Position numbers and translations under genes: made by a program. From Singulisphaera sp. GP187 (GTDB lineage Bacteria; Planctomycetota; Planctomycetia; Isosphaerales; Isosphaeraceae), in assembly GCF_900129635.1 (NCBI RefSeq), contig NZ_FSRB01000005.1, positions 1-63,847 on the forward strand: a DNA stretch of 63,847 bases, read 5' to 3'. Below the pieces are notes generated by a model. The model saw nothing but the letters and a program-made list of their open reading frames with translations, ran no database searches and had not been told where the DNA came from. Every line of letters starts with the position of its first letter. The first letter of the stretch is position 1. This document shows, piece after piece, positions 18,278-28,320 of this stretch.

Positions 18278-20721
18278 AGCAAGCTTTACCGCTCTGGTTA
18301 TCCCTGTTTCTCATCGGGACATCACCCCTTGCCGGTGCCGAGAAAGAACCGGCGGCGACCGGCGCCGCGGGCCTTGAATTCTTCGAAGCCAGGATCCGAC
18401 CGGTCCTCGTCGCGCACTGTTACAAGTGCCATTCGGTGGAGGCGGGTCAGTCGAAGGGGAATCTCCTGCTCGACGCCCGCGAGACCATCCGCGCGGGGGG
18501 AGACAGCGGCCCGGCCGTCGTACCCGGCGACCCGGCCACGAGTCTCTTGGTCACGGCGATTTCGCACGTGGACCCAGATCTCAAGATGCCTCCCAAGACG
18601 GACCGCCTGCCCGATTCCGTGATCAGCGACATCAAATCATGGATCAAGGCCGGGGCCATGGACCCCCGTGAGAAGGGGGCGGCCAACGCGTCCCGCCCTG
18701 CCGTGGACCTCGAATCTGGGCGCCGGTTCTGGTCGTTCCAGAAGCCCAGAGATCACCAACCACCGGTCACCAAGAATCCGGGCTGGGCCAAACGCGACCT
18801 CGACCATTTCATTCTGGCGAAACTGGAATCGCATAATCTCGTTCCAACGGCGGATGCGGAGCCGGCGACCTTACTCCGCCGACTCCACTTCGATCTGGTG
18901 GGACTGCCCCCCACGCCCGAGGAACTTCAGCGCTTTACCGAGCGTTGCAAAGCCGACGGGATCGACACCGCATTGGCTGAGGCGGTGGAGCCACTGCTCG
19001 CCTCCGCGTCCTACGGCGAGCGTTGGGGAAGGCACTGGCTCGATGTGGCCCGGTTCGCCGAATCCAGTGGCAAAGAAGCGAACATCTCGTTTCCTTATGC
19101 CTGGCGCTATCGTGACTATGTGATCGATGCGGTGAATGCTGACATGCCGTTCGACCGATTCTTGGTCGAACAGATCGCCGGTGACTTGCTCCCCGCACCC
19201 AGCGACGCGGAGCGGGCCCGCCTGTTGATCGCCACCGGATTCCTCGCGGTCGGTACCAAAAACCTCGATGAAGCGAACAAGGCCCAGTTCGCGGCCGACC
19301 TCGTCGACGAACAGATCGACGCCTTGTCGCGTGGGGTGATGGCCAATTCCGTGGCCTGCGCCCGTTGCCACGATCACAAGCTCGACCCGTTCCTGATGGA
19401 GGATTATTACGCCTTGGCCGGTGTCTTCGCCAGCACGAAGACGTATTTCGGCACCGCGATCTCGCCGTCGAACCAGGTGGGCGGCGACCCGCTCGTTTTG
19501 CCTCGAGGCGCTGGCCAACCGATCCTGCACGCGTCCATTCCTGCGGAGAAAGTCGTCAGCCTGAAACAAGAGCTCGCGACCCTCAAGAAGCAAAAAGTGA
19601 CCACCCTTGCCGACGCGCTACGGGTCTTCTGGAGGTCGGGAGGGATCGAGGGCGAACTCGAGAAGGTCGATGCCAAGGGACAGGCCCTTCCGTTGGCGAT
19701 GGGCGTGACCGACCGCGAAACGATCGTCGATAAGCCGTTGCTGGAGCGTGGCGAAATCGGTCGACCGGGTAAAACGGTGCCCCGCGGCTTTCCTCGGGTC
19801 ATCGTAGTCCCAGGCGCCGACTCGGTTTCGTGGCATCAAAGCGGCCGGCTCGAACTGGCTCGCTGGTTGACCCACCCAGACCATCCGCTGACCGCCCGGG
19901 TCATGACCAATCGGGTCTGGCGCCACTTGTTCGGTATCGGGATCGTGAGTTCGGTGGACAACTTCGGTTTCAGTGGCCAACCACCGAGCCACCCGGAATT
20001 GCTGGATCATCTGGCGGTCCGTTTCGTCGCCGACGGCTGGTCCGTGAAGCAACTGGTCCGGGAAATCGTGCTTTCCCGTACCTATCGTCAGGCATCCACG
20101 TATAACGCAAAGTCGTTTGAGACCGATCCGGAGAACCGACTCCTCTGGCGATCCGCCAAACGGCGACTCGATGCCGAAGCGATTCGCGACGCCATGCTCC
20201 TGGTCTCCGGTGAGCTCGACCCCTCGCGGCGCGTCGGCTCGCTCGTGGGTAAGGAAATCGGCGATCGACCGATCTCCCTGATCGGGCTCGATAATCGCTT
20301 GCCCGCCGACCTCGACGCGTCACGGCATCGGTCGGTCTATTTGCCCGTCCTCCGCGATCGCCTGCCCGACGTCCTCGACCTGTTCGATTTCGCCGAGCCG
20401 AGCCTGGTCACCGGGGACCGCGAGACCACCAACGTCCCGCTCCAGGCACTCTATCTCATGAACAGCCCGTTCATGCAAGCACGGGCCAAGGCGTTGGCCG
20501 ATCGTCTGATCGCACAAGCCGGCGACGATCCATCACGAATCCGCCGCGCTTTCCTGCTCTGCTACAGCCGCGTCCCGACTGAGGATGAGATGGCGCTGGC
20601 CACCTCGTTCTTGGTGCAGGATCAGTCCCGCGCCGGCGAACTTGAAAACGCACGAAGCCAGGTCTTTGCCGCCTTCTGCCAGGCCTTGTTGGCGACGGCC
20701 GAATTCAGGAACCTTGATTAG
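18274..20721 (+). CDS. Planctomycete cytochrome c (PSCyt1) / DUF1549 / PSD1 surface protein, second copy
   Basis: 815 residues with a signal peptide (MKQALPLWLSLFLIGTSPLAGA). PSCyt1 haem site AHCYKCHSVE, DUF1549 region (LRRLHFDLVGLPPTPEEL, GERWGRHWLDVARFAES) ending in CARCHDHKLDP, then PSD1 (LARWLTHPDHPLTARVMTNR, NFGFSGQPPSHPELLDHLAV). It lacks the approximately 200-residue inserted beta-rich segment seen in the copy at 12,082, which explains the shorter length. Translationally coupled to the putative anti-sigma gene; the DUF1501 partner starts 14 bp later. This places a redox surface protein directly in a sigma-factor operon. Confidence 0.92.
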   Translation: MKQALPLWLSLFLIGTSPLAGAEKEPAATGAAGLEFFEARIRPVLVAHCYKCHSVEAGQSKGNLLLDARETIRAGGDSGPAVVPGDPATSLLVTAISHVDPDLKMPPKTDRLPDSVISDIKSWIKAGAMDPREKGAANASRPAVDLESGRRFWSFQKPRDHQPPVTKNPGWAKRDLDHFILAKLESHNLVPTADAEPATLLRRLHFDLVGLPPTPEELQRFTERCKADGIDTALAEAVEPLLASASYGERWGRHWLDVARFAESSGKEANISFPYAWRYRDYVIDAVNADMPFDRFLVEQIAGDLLPAPSDAERARLLIATGFLAVGTKNLDEANKAQFAADLVDEQIDALSRGVMANSVACARCHDHKLDPFLMEDYYALAGVFASTKTYFGTAISPSNQVGGDPLVLPRGAGQPILHASIPAEKVVSLKQELATLKKQKVTTLADALRVFWRSGGIEGELEKVDAKGQALPLAMGVTDRETIVDKPLLERGEIGRPGKTVPRGFPRVIVVPGADSVSWHQSGRLELARWLTHPDHPLTARVMTNRVWRHLFGIGIVSSVDNFGFSGQPPSHPELLDHLAVRFVADGWSVKQLVREIVLSRTYRQASTYNAKSFETDPENRLLWRSAKRRLDAEAIRDAMLLVSGELDPSRRVGSLVGKEIGDRPISLIGLDNRLPADLDASRHRSVYLPVLRDRLPDVLDLFDFAEPSLVTGDRETTNVPLQALYLMNSPFMQARAKALADRLIAQAGDDPSRIRRAFLLCYSRVPTEDEMALATSFLVQDQSRAGELENARSQVFAAFCQALLATAEFRNLD

Positions 20722-20734
20722 GAGTTCATCGCAC

Positions 20735-22195
20735 ATGGCTACCAATCCACCTGGCGATCGACCGGCGTCGTGCGTCTCGCGACGGCAGATGCTCCAGGCC
20801 TCCGCATCCGGGTTCGGCTACCTGGCGTTCGCCGGTCTGGCTCACGATGCAGCGGCCCAGGACGCCGCCCGGCGATCGCGTGGAGCGACTCCGAGCTTCA
20901 AGGCACCCCACTTTCCCCCCCGGGCGAAACGCGTCATCTTCTTGTGCATGAACGGTGGGCCGTCGCATGTTGATACCTTTGACTACAAGCCAAAGCTGAA
21001 TAAGCAGTCGGGCGAAACCACGAGCCTCGGGCGCGACCGGGGCAAAGCCAAGCTCCTCGGCTCCCCGTTCAAGTTCGCCCAGCATGGCGAGTCGGGGCTC
21101 TGGATCTCGGAGGTCTTCCCTCAGTTGGCGAAGCAGGCCGACGACCTCTGCCTGATCAACAGCATGCACACCGACCTGCCGAATCATTCACAAGCGTTCA
21201 CGCAAATGCACACCGGCAGTTTCCAGTTCGTGCGTCCTTCGGTCGGGGCTTGGTCGCTGTACGGCCTGGGCAGCGAGAATGCCAACCTGCCTGGCTTCGT
21301 CACGTTGAATCCGCCGACGGACAACGGAGGCGTACGAAACTACGGCAGCGCCTTTCTGCCCGCGACCTGCCAGGGAACCAGGATGGGTGGGAACCAGATC
21401 CCCGGGTTCTACGCCGCGCTCTTCGGCAAGGACGAAGAGCCAGGGCCACCGATGAAGAACATCGCCAACAACAACATCCCACGCGACTTGCAGCGTGCAC
21501 AGATCGACCTGATCCGCAATCTCAATCAGAGTAAACTCCAGCGCGATGCGTATCACCCGGAGATCGAGGGCGCGATCGAATCCTTCGAGCTCGCCTTCCG
21601 GATGCAGGACGAAGTCCCCGAATTACTCGACATGCGATCCGAGCCCGAGTCGATCCGCACGCTCTACGGCGTGGGCTCCGGCCTGCCCACCGATCGATTC
21701 GCGCGGCAGTGTATCATGGCCCGTCGCCTCTCCGAAGCCGGCGTCCGCTTCGTCGAGATCACGGCCCCGGTTGCCTGGGACCACCATTTCCTGATCCAAG
21801 ACGCGCTTCCGAAAAGTGCGGCCGCCACCGACCAACCGATCGCCGCCCTCCTGACCGACCTCAAACAACGCGGATTGTTGGAAGAAACCCTCGTAATCTG
21901 GGCCGGTGAGTTCGGGCGTACCCCCTACGGCCAGAGCACCTTCGGCCGCGACCACAACAACAAAGGGTACACCCTCTGGATGGCCGGCGGCGGCGTCAAA
22001 GGCGGCCTGGCCTACGGTGAGACCGACGAATACGGCTATGAGGCTGTGGTCAATCCAGTGCACGTCCACGATTGGCACGCGACGATTTTGCACCTGCTCG
22101 GTCTCGATCACAAACAACTGACATTTAATTACGGGGGTCGTAATTTCAGGCTTACCGATGTTTACGGAAAAGTCGTCACGGATATTATTTCATGA
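20735..22195 (+). CDS. DUF1501 family protein, Tat-exported (second copy)
   Basis: 486 residues from the ATG at 20,735, which has GGAG 9 nt upstream, overlapping the previous stop. A Tat signal is present (CVSRRQMLQASASGFGYLAFAG). Conserved DUF1501 blocks: VIFLCMNGGPSHVDTFDYKPKL, ETLVIWAGEFGRTPYGQS, GRDHNNKGYTLWMAGGGVKGG, HDWHATILHLLGLDHKQL. Last gene of the sigma-anti-sigma-cytochrome-DUF1501 unit. The same length as the DUF1501 gene at 15,154 but clearly diverged, so an old duplication or separate acquisition. Confidence 0.92.
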   Translation: MATNPPGDRPASCVSRRQMLQASASGFGYLAFAGLAHDAAAQDAARRSRGATPSFKAPHFPPRAKRVIFLCMNGGPSHVDTFDYKPKLNKQSGETTSLGRDRGKAKLLGSPFKFAQHGESGLWISEVFPQLAKQADDLCLINSMHTDLPNHSQAFTQMHTGSFQFVRPSVGAWSLYGLGSENANLPGFVTLNPPTDNGGVRNYGSAFLPATCQGTRMGGNQIPGFYAALFGKDEEPGPPMKNIANNNIPRDLQRAQIDLIRNLNQSKLQRDAYHPEIEGAIESFELAFRMQDEVPELLDMRSEPESIRTLYGVGSGLPTDRFARQCIMARRLSEAGVRFVEITAPVAWDHHFLIQDALPKSAAATDQPIAALLTDLKQRGLLEETLVIWAGEFGRTPYGQSTFGRDHNNKGYTLWMAGGGVKGGLAYGETDEYGYEAVVNPVHVHDWHATILHLLGLDHKQLTFNYGGRNFRLTDVYGKVVTDIIS

Positions 22196-22297
22196 GCGCC
22201 TCTCGACTCGATTACGAAGCGGAGTTGGCCGGTAAGCACAGCCCGTGAGGTACTGGTCGATCTCCCACCGCGCCGGACCGCTCCGAGCTGCTGCCAA

Positions 22298-23272
22298 TCA
22301 GGGCTCCATCACAATCGAGCCCACCGTCTTGCGGCCTTCAAGATCGCGATGTGCCTGTGCGGCCTCAGCGAGTGGGTAGGTGTGGCGGATCTCGACCTTC
22401 ACCTTCCCCTCGCGGATCACCCCGAAGACATCCTTGGCTGTCGCCTCCAGATCCGCACGACTGGCCGTGTAAGTCGCCAGGGTCGGCCGCGTCAAGTAGA
22501 GCGAGCCCTTCTGGGCAAGGATCCCGATGTCGAATGGAGGCACCTTCCCGGAGGCGTTGCCGAAGCTCACCATAAGTCCGCGCGGCTTCAGACAGTCGAT
22601 CGAGGCCAAGAACGTGTCTTTTCCGACCGAGTCGTAGACCACCGGAACGCCCGCTCCGCCGGTGATCTCGCGCACCCGCTTGGCGAGGTCCTCCCGGGTC
22701 GAGACGATCACGTGGTCGCAGCCATGGGCCTTGGCGATTTCCGCCTTCGCGTCCGACCCCACCGTACCAATGACCGTCGCGCCGAGCGCCTTGAGCCACT
22801 GGCAGGCGATCAGTCCGACTCCTCCGGCGGCCGCATGGAACAGGACCGTCTCGCCCGCCTTGACCGGGTAGGTCCGGCGGATCAGGTACTGCGAAGTCAT
22901 GCCCTTGAGCATCACAGCCGCCGCAGTCTCATCCGAGACCTCTTCCGGAATCGGCACCAGAATCTGGGCCGGGATCAGTCGGCGCTCCGCGTAGGAACCG
23001 GGGGGGCCGCCTCCGTAGGCCACACGATCGCCGAGCTTGACGACCGTGACGCCGGGGCCGACGGCCTCAACGATTCCGGCGGCCTCACTCCCAAGCACCG
23101 TCGGCAGGGGCAGCGGGTACAGGCCGGACCGGTGGTACGTGTCGAGTAAGTTGACGCCGACGGCGGTGTGGCGGATGCGGGCCTGGCCCTCTCCCGGCGC
23201 GCCGACCTCAACATCCTCCCAGCGCATGACATCGGGACCGCCGGTCCGTGTGATGCGAATCGATTTCGGCAT
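22298..23272 (-). CDS. qor: NADPH:quinone reductase (zinc-independent MDR family)
   Basis: 324 residues, close to the length of E. coli Qor. The nucleotide-binding motif and surroundings (FHAAAGGVGLIACQWLKALGATVIGTVG, 146-172) are very like Qor. N-terminal GroES-like part: VGVNLLDTYHRSGLYPLPLP and LGSEAAGIVEAVGPGV. No structural zinc cysteines, as expected for the subfamily. It reduces quinones with NADPH in the cytoplasm. A single gene, convergent with the DUF1501 operon. Confidence 0.92.
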   Translation of the reverse strand: MPKSIRITRTGGPDVMRWEDVEVGAPGEGQARIRHTAVGVNLLDTYHRSGLYPLPLPTVLGSEAAGIVEAVGPGVTVVKLGDRVAYGGGPPGSYAERRLIPAQILVPIPEEVSDETAAAVMLKGMTSQYLIRRTYPVKAGETVLFHAAAGGVGLIACQWLKALGATVIGTVGSDAKAEIAKAHGCDHVIVSTREDLAKRVREITGGAGVPVVYDSVGKDTFLASIDCLKPRGLMVSFGNASGKVPPFDIGILAQKGSLYLTRPTLATYTASRADLEATAKDVFGVIREGKVKVEIRHTYPLAEAAQAHRDLEGRKTVGSIVMEP

Positions 23273-23829
23273 ATGAGCGTCCTTTTTGTGATCGTCTCGC
23301 GTGGGATCGACTTCCCCATTGGAGTCGAGTCGTTCTACAGCATGTTCCCGTTCGAATTGCGGGCAGTGAGCCCCTCGATACCCTCATAGAGGTGAAGGTG
23401 CGAATCAAGTGATCGCGTCGCACCCTCGGTGTGGCGTTGCACCGCGACGGCACGTGGCCTCAGAGCGTCCTGTGGACATAATCTTCGATCGTATAGAGAT
23501 GCATTCTTCGACCCCCACGTCGTGAATTAGCGGTTGGACCTCACGATTGGACGGCCCTGGGATCGTCGGAAGCAGGGACGTTGTCACCTCGAACGCATCG
23601 GAAGGCCCGGGGCGGAGATCAGCGATGTGGGATACCAGAGTCTCGGCTCCAGGATGCCCAACTCTTTCCGCGTAGCGGGGCAACAAAACCCTTCATCGCT
23701 TCTCTCCGATCGGGAGGTCAAGCAAGGAGGACGGGGCGCATGGGGACGAGCGTCGCAATAGACCAGGAGACTGGGATCAGCCTTGTTCTCCTCGCGTTTC
23801 GCACCTACTATGTGGCGGCGCAGCGAGCA
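23273..23829. other. Intergenic region, no convincing gene
   Basis: About 560 bp between the start of qor and the hairpin after the DUF3500 gene. Short ORFs on both strands have no recognisable protein character. It should contain the qor promoter; none could be assigned. Confidence 0.4.
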
Positions 23830-23869
23830 GGGATCGAGAGTTAAACCGCAATGCTTAACTCTCGATCCC
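23830..23869 (-). terminator. Strong hairpin downstream of the DUF3500 gene
   Basis: A 15-bp perfect stem (GGGATCGAGAGTTAA with TTAACTCTCGATCCC) and a 10-nt loop, 36 bp past the stop at 23,905. There is no T-run on the minus strand, so it may act as an mRNA stabiliser as well as a terminator. Confidence 0.55.
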
Positions 23870-23904
23870 CGATTGTTGTCGACAAATCGACGCATCTTGA
23901 TCGA

Positions 23905-25002
23905 TTACTTCGTGTGACCGTGGTCGGCCGACGCTGACTCGTAGTGCTTTTTGAGCAGGTCGTCGCCGAAATCGCTCTCGAAATCGCGCCAGACGCTGTG
24001 GACGTGATTGGCGTTGTTCTGAGTGTTGTCGTATTCGATCAGGAAGGTCGGCCCTTGGATCCGGTAGTAGTGGGGCTGACCGAGCTCCAGGCCACCCGCC
24101 CAGGCGAAGCCGATCTTATCAACGCCCGCCTTGAGGATCTTGCCCAGGTCGTTTGCGGCCAGCTCGGGGCGGAGCCGTTCGGCGTAGAGCACGACGATCG
24201 AGTTCAGCAGTTCTTTCTGCTCGGAATTGAGTTCCGAGACCAGGATGCCGGCCGGTTCGAGCGGCTTGGCCTTGCGCAAGGCGAGCGAGAGGATATCCTT
24301 GGGGGCGACGTCCTCGACGATTCCCTTCTTGCGTTGCTCGTCGTTCAGTGATTTCACGAGTTGGCGGCCCAGGTCTTCTTCTTCGCCGAGAACGCGGAGC
24401 CCCTTGCGAGGGCCGTCTTTGACCTCGGCGGGGTTCGTTCCCATGAAGGTCGGGCCACCGACAACCCCTTGGTCGCCCACGATCGTGAAGTTGAGTGCCA
24501 GGTGGTGCCCTTCAACACGCCATCCCCAAGGCTGCTTGGGATCGGTCGAGCCCGGCTTGCCGAAGATGTTGAAGAAGTAGAGCTCCGGGTCGCGAACCGG
24601 CCCTTTGCCTTTTTCGATCGAGGCGAGGATCTGCTCCAGGCTCATGATCGTCCCGGCCTTGATCGTGCCCCGCTGGCTCAAGCCGCTGGAGAGCAAGCCG
24701 TAGGCCAAGGCCCGCTGATCGCCCGTCATCTCCTTGATTGGCAGTCCTTTGCGCGGCCTCGGGATGAAGTGCCAGTCGTAGCGAAGCGGATCGGTGAACT
24801 CAAAGCCGGCCTTGAGCTTCTGCTCGGGCGTGAGATCGGCCCAAAGGTTATTGGCCGCTTCCGCCATCTCGCGGCCGGCCTTGGCCATCGGCGCCTCGTG
24901 GTGGGTGTGCGCCCCCGGGCCGTCGTGGGCGAACGACCGGGTGGCGTACGACGAGAGCGCCGTGGCTGTCAGGACGAACAGTAGGGATCGGCAACGATTC
25001 AT
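23905..25002 (-). CDS. DUF3500 family secreted protein
   Basis: 365 residues from the ATG at 25,002. The longer ORF upstream to 25,245 lacks a signal peptide, whereas MNRCRSLLFVLTATALSSYATRSFA is a clear one. The mature protein starts with a His-rich stretch (HDGPGAHTHHEAP) and has the DUF3500 pattern (DWHFIPRPRKGLPIKEMTGDQRALAYGLLSSGLS, WGWRVEGHHLALNFTIV, YYRIQGPTFLIEYDNTQNNANHVHSVWRD). Conserved His and Asn residues near the C-terminus suggest metal or substrate binding, but the family has no established function. Likely periplasmic. Confidence 0.88.
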   Translation of the reverse strand: MNRCRSLLFVLTATALSSYATRSFAHDGPGAHTHHEAPMAKAGREMAEAANNLWADLTPEQKLKAGFEFTDPLRYDWHFIPRPRKGLPIKEMTGDQRALAYGLLSSGLSQRGTIKAGTIMSLEQILASIEKGKGPVRDPELYFFNIFGKPGSTDPKQPWGWRVEGHHLALNFTIVGDQGVVGGPTFMGTNPAEVKDGPRKGLRVLGEEEDLGRQLVKSLNDEQRKKGIVEDVAPKDILSLALRKAKPLEPAGILVSELNSEQKELLNSIVVLYAERLRPELAANDLGKILKAGVDKIGFAWAGGLELGQPHYYRIQGPTFLIEYDNTQNNANHVHSVWRDFESDFGDDLLKKHYESASADHGHTK

Positions 25003-25180
25003 CGCGAATGAGCCTTGGCTTGGGGTGAGAGAAAGAGCGTCATTGCCCCATGGTAGCGAGACGGCCGCCAATGTCACTCTGTTTTTCGACGGCGCAGGCC
25101 AACACATAGATAAGAGTGAACACTTTGATACTTGAGTAAGACGCTTAGGTTTACGGCAGCCGCAGCCACGCAGTACCGGT

Positions 25181-27130
25181 TTACTTTCGGGTGCCGTCGT
25201 GGATTTGCGACTCGTGGAGTGCCTGAAGCTTGTCGGCCAGTCCACGATAGATCCCGTGCCGTGTGATCACCAGGACCTGCCCCGGAAGCTCGAGTTGGGG
25301 GATGAGTTGCCTGGCCAGGGCACGGTCGCGGTCGGAGCTGGCGAAACCCCAACGGCTCGACGTGGCTCCGACGGAGAGTAGGAAGAGCGGGCGTTGTGGG
25401 AAGTGATGGAGCCGCTTCCGGCCCAGCCAGGCGGCCGCGCAGCCGGGCTGAACGTTATTCAGCGAGCGGAGCAGGGGGGCGAGTTGCTCCTCGTCCAGGC
25501 CGTGTTCCAGCAATTCGTCGCTCACAGAGACGGTGGCGCGCTCGCGGCTAGCCTGTTCGGACTCGGTATCGAACCGGTCGAGCCGCGCGCGGACGTCGCG
25601 CAACCGTTCGGCCTGGCCGGTGGCGCGATAGAGATTTTGCAGGGATTCACAGGCGCTATGCATCCATTCTTGTTCACTGCGTTCGATCACGCTCCAGAGC
25701 AGGCGTTCGCCTTCGCTGTCGTTACGACTCACAAGGTGATGGCCGATGTACACCGCGGCGCCGGCATGGAGCGGGTCGTGTTCGAGGATCGCGCGCAGGG
25801 CCGGCAAGGCCACGTCAAAGCCGAGCAAGTCCACCGCCTCGCGGGCCGATTCCCAGAGTGCCGAGAGATCGACGGCGAGCGCCGGCGCTTCTGCCGCCGC
25901 CGCCGCGGTGGTTCCCGGCTCCCGCTCCCGCCGTCGGGCCTCGGCCAGCGCCCGGCGGTGGCGTTCGCGCCATTGGGCCGACTGCGATCGGGACCAGGTC
26001 CGCGACAGCTCGCCCGAGATCAAGGGAAGATCGAGGCCCAGATACTCCTCCGCGGCCGTCGGGCCGGCCGAGGGGCGAAAGCCGGCCGAGAGCACGGCCT
26101 GGGGTGAGACGCCCAGCGCTTGCACGCGATCGTTGTACGCGGGATGGGTATCGTCGACGCCGGTCGAGCGATTCAAGCCACGTTCCGTCCACCGCGCAGC
26201 CAGGTCGTTGGGCGGTGGAACCTCGAGGGCCGCACCCAAGCGAGTCAGGACGTCCTCGGGCGGTTCGGGATGCGTGGCGGCCTGGCCATGGAGGTCGACC
26301 CAGAACCGCTCCGAGAGCCAGAACGCCACGCACTCGATCCGCCAGAGCGCCGAGGCAAGCGTCTCCGCGCCGGCCATCTCGGCGGCGACTCGGTCGGCCT
26401 GGAACTCCTGGAACCGAGAGAGAACGACGGTATGGGCGCGGAAACGCGGCCAGTACCATTCCACGAACCGTGTCACCGCCCATCGCACCGCGCGGTCGGG
26501 ACTGCCGGTGGGTCCTTTCTGAAGCTTCCCCATGAGGGTGTCCCAGGTCCGGTAGAGCCGGCCGACCCGTTGGCCGCCGCGGCCGTGCCGCGCCGAGAGA
26601 TGGGCGAACTCGTGCGCCAACACCGCCCGGAATTCCTCCGGGCGGAGTGCGATCATCAAGGGAAGGCCGAGATCCAGCACACTCCCCGGTCGGCCGAGCA
26701 GGCTTCGCCTCGGCCGTTCGTGAACCCCGGCGTTGAAATCCATCGAGAGCCGGACTTCGCCGAACGGCTGACACGCGAGTTCGCTCCTCAATTCATCGAG
26801 CAGCGCGACCAACTTCGGCATTTCGCCCGCGCCCAGGACCCGGCCCTCGTCCCGCTCCGCGGGCGACGCCAGGAACAGCACAGCCTGAGAGACCGCGTAG
26901 ACCAAGAGCGCAACCCCGAGTCCAAGCAGCCAGACCCCAAACTCAGGGGGGAGCACGATGCCGCCGATGAACGCCGCCAACCCGAGCGCGAATCCCAGCG
27001 CCACCCAGGCGACAGCGCCCCCTTGGCCCAGCCTGACCCAGTTGGCGGCCGCCCGCTCCAGAGCCGCGGGTCTGCCCTGATAGCGGGCCTCGACCCGATG
27101 CACCAGGTCGTCGAAGTCCTTCCGGGTCAT
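25181..27130 (-). CDS. M48-type membrane metallopeptidase with C-terminal helical repeats
   Basis: 649 residues. Two N-terminal transmembrane helices (about 38-60 and 64-88). Zinc site HEFAH at 173-177 (AVLAHEFAHLSARHGRGGQR), with the third ligand in FQEFQADRVAAEMAG (E242). This arrangement is HtpX/Ste24-like. After about residue 330 the sequence is not typical of HtpX: a long, Ala/Arg-rich region with TPR-like helices (LRAILEHDPLHAGAAVYIGHHLV) and a C-terminal alpha/beta-like segment. The start ATG overlaps the stop of the upstream TPR gene (ATGA), so the two are translationally coupled. Inferred role: membrane protein quality control linked to the upstream scaffold. Confidence 0.85.
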   Translation of the reverse strand: MTRKDFDDLVHRVEARYQGRPAALERAAANWVRLGQGGAVAWVALGFALGLAAFIGGIVLPPEFGVWLLGLGVALLVYAVSQAVLFLASPAERDEGRVLGAGEMPKLVALLDELRSELACQPFGEVRLSMDFNAGVHERPRRSLLGRPGSVLDLGLPLMIALRPEEFRAVLAHEFAHLSARHGRGGQRVGRLYRTWDTLMGKLQKGPTGSPDRAVRWAVTRFVEWYWPRFRAHTVVLSRFQEFQADRVAAEMAGAETLASALWRIECVAFWLSERFWVDLHGQAATHPEPPEDVLTRLGAALEVPPPNDLAARWTERGLNRSTGVDDTHPAYNDRVQALGVSPQAVLSAGFRPSAGPTAAEEYLGLDLPLISGELSRTWSRSQSAQWRERHRRALAEARRREREPGTTAAAAAEAPALAVDLSALWESAREAVDLLGFDVALPALRAILEHDPLHAGAAVYIGHHLVSRNDSEGERLLWSVIERSEQEWMHSACESLQNLYRATGQAERLRDVRARLDRFDTESEQASRERATVSVSDELLEHGLDEEQLAPLLRSLNNVQPGCAAAWLGRKRLHHFPQRPLFLLSVGATSSRWGFASSDRDRALARQLIPQLELPGQVLVITRHGIYRGLADKLQALHESQIHDGTRK

Positions 27131-28320
27131 GGCTTCTCACCATCGGTCGCACGGAGAATGAGCTGGTAAGGCGCCTTTCTCTGAATGTTGTAGCGGCGGG
27201 CGGCCGCGTGATATTCGTCACGCTTCGCGGGAAATCGCCTGCCGAGCGCGACACAGAGCAAGGCCGTTTCGTCGGCATCGACGACCACGCGTTCGATCTC
27301 GGCGATCGACGCCGGCTCGGCCGCGCGAAGCAAGACCGCCGCCCGGCCGTCTTCAACGCCCTGCGATTCCATCGTTCTCGCGGCGCGCTCGCGCCAATCG
27401 TCCGCCTCCTTGGCCTGGCCGTTGAGGCTGAGCGCCAAGCTCAGTGCGACCGCGTTCCAGGGTTCGACCCAGAGTTTCGCGAATGCCTTGTTGTCGATAA
27501 CCTCCTGGGTCTGGCCCAGCGCCAGGAGCGCCTGCGCTCGGAGCGGGCTGTCGGTTAGCGGTCCGGTCTCGGAACAGACCCGCGCGCACGCTTCGACCTT
27601 CCCACTCTTGTAGAAACCGATCGCCCGCGCCGTGGCGGTTGCCTCGGGACCGTACTGCATCCCGACGCGATTCGTCCATTCGGTCACAACCGATTCGATC
27701 TGATCGGTCTGGTCGGACACGGCGAGCGCATCGCACAGAAAAATCAGCGTCTTCATCTCGGTCGGCACCGCGGCTAGGCGTGCCTTGTATTCCTCAACGA
27801 GCGTCTTCGCGTCTCCCCGGGCCAGCCGAGCGACGTGGATGTTCTCATCAATGTCGAAGGCATCGATGTGAAGTTCGCGGGCCTTCTGAAACGCGATGAG
27901 ACTCTCATCCCAGCGGGCCGCCGAGGCCAAATGTCGACCGCGGGCGAAATAAGGCCAGGGCTGCGCGGGGTCGGCCTCGTTGGCGCGGCGCAGGAGCGCG
28001 ACCTGACGCTCCGGGTCCGGTTCAATGCGTGCCCGAAGATAAATCAAGGCGCTGGATTCCGGTTCCTTGGCAACCAAACTGTCGTAGTACGGAATCAGCT
28101 CGTTTTGATGTTTTCCTTGCCCCGCGAAGTACTGGTAGGCCCGGTGCCACTGCACCCAGACGGGGCGGCGGTCGAGACCCGACTTCAGGAACGCCTCGGC
28201 GCGAGGCAGGTCGGCCGGATTCACCGTCCCCACATAATACTTCAGGAGTTCATTCTGAATCGAACCACGGCGGAGCCGACGTTCGCCAAAGGTCTGTGCG
28301 GACTCACGGTTCTCGGCCAA
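27127..28320 (-). CDS. TPR protein, downstream half of a frameshifted zinc-ribbon/TPR membrane protein
   Basis: 397 residues from a TTG that is probably not a real start. The frame is open upstream to about 28,402 and reads on (GSEVEKTVLEWTQGHDAEAF), which continues the protein encoded by the adjacent ORF. The content is TPR-like helical repeats (ALIYLRARIEPDPERQVALLRRANEADPAQPWPYFARGRHLAS). The stop overlaps the M48 peptidase start. If the frameshift is real, this half may be silent or expressed by slippage; if it is a sequencing error, the full gene is 27,127-29,684 and encodes about 850 residues. Confidence 0.75.
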   Translation of the reverse strand: MAENRESAQTFGERRLRRGSIQNELLKYYVGTVNPADLPRAEAFLKSGLDRRPVWVQWHRAYQYFAGQGKHQNELIPYYDSLVAKEPESSALIYLRARIEPDPERQVALLRRANEADPAQPWPYFARGRHLASAARWDESLIAFQKARELHIDAFDIDENIHVARLARGDAKTLVEEYKARLAAVPTEMKTLIFLCDALAVSDQTDQIESVVTEWTNRVGMQYGPEATATARAIGFYKSGKVEACARVCSETGPLTDSPLRAQALLALGQTQEVIDNKAFAKLWVEPWNAVALSLALSLNGQAKEADDWRERAARTMESQGVEDGRAAVLLRAAEPASIAEIERVVVDADETALLCVALGRRFPAKRDEYHAAARRYNIQRKAPYQLILRATDGEKP

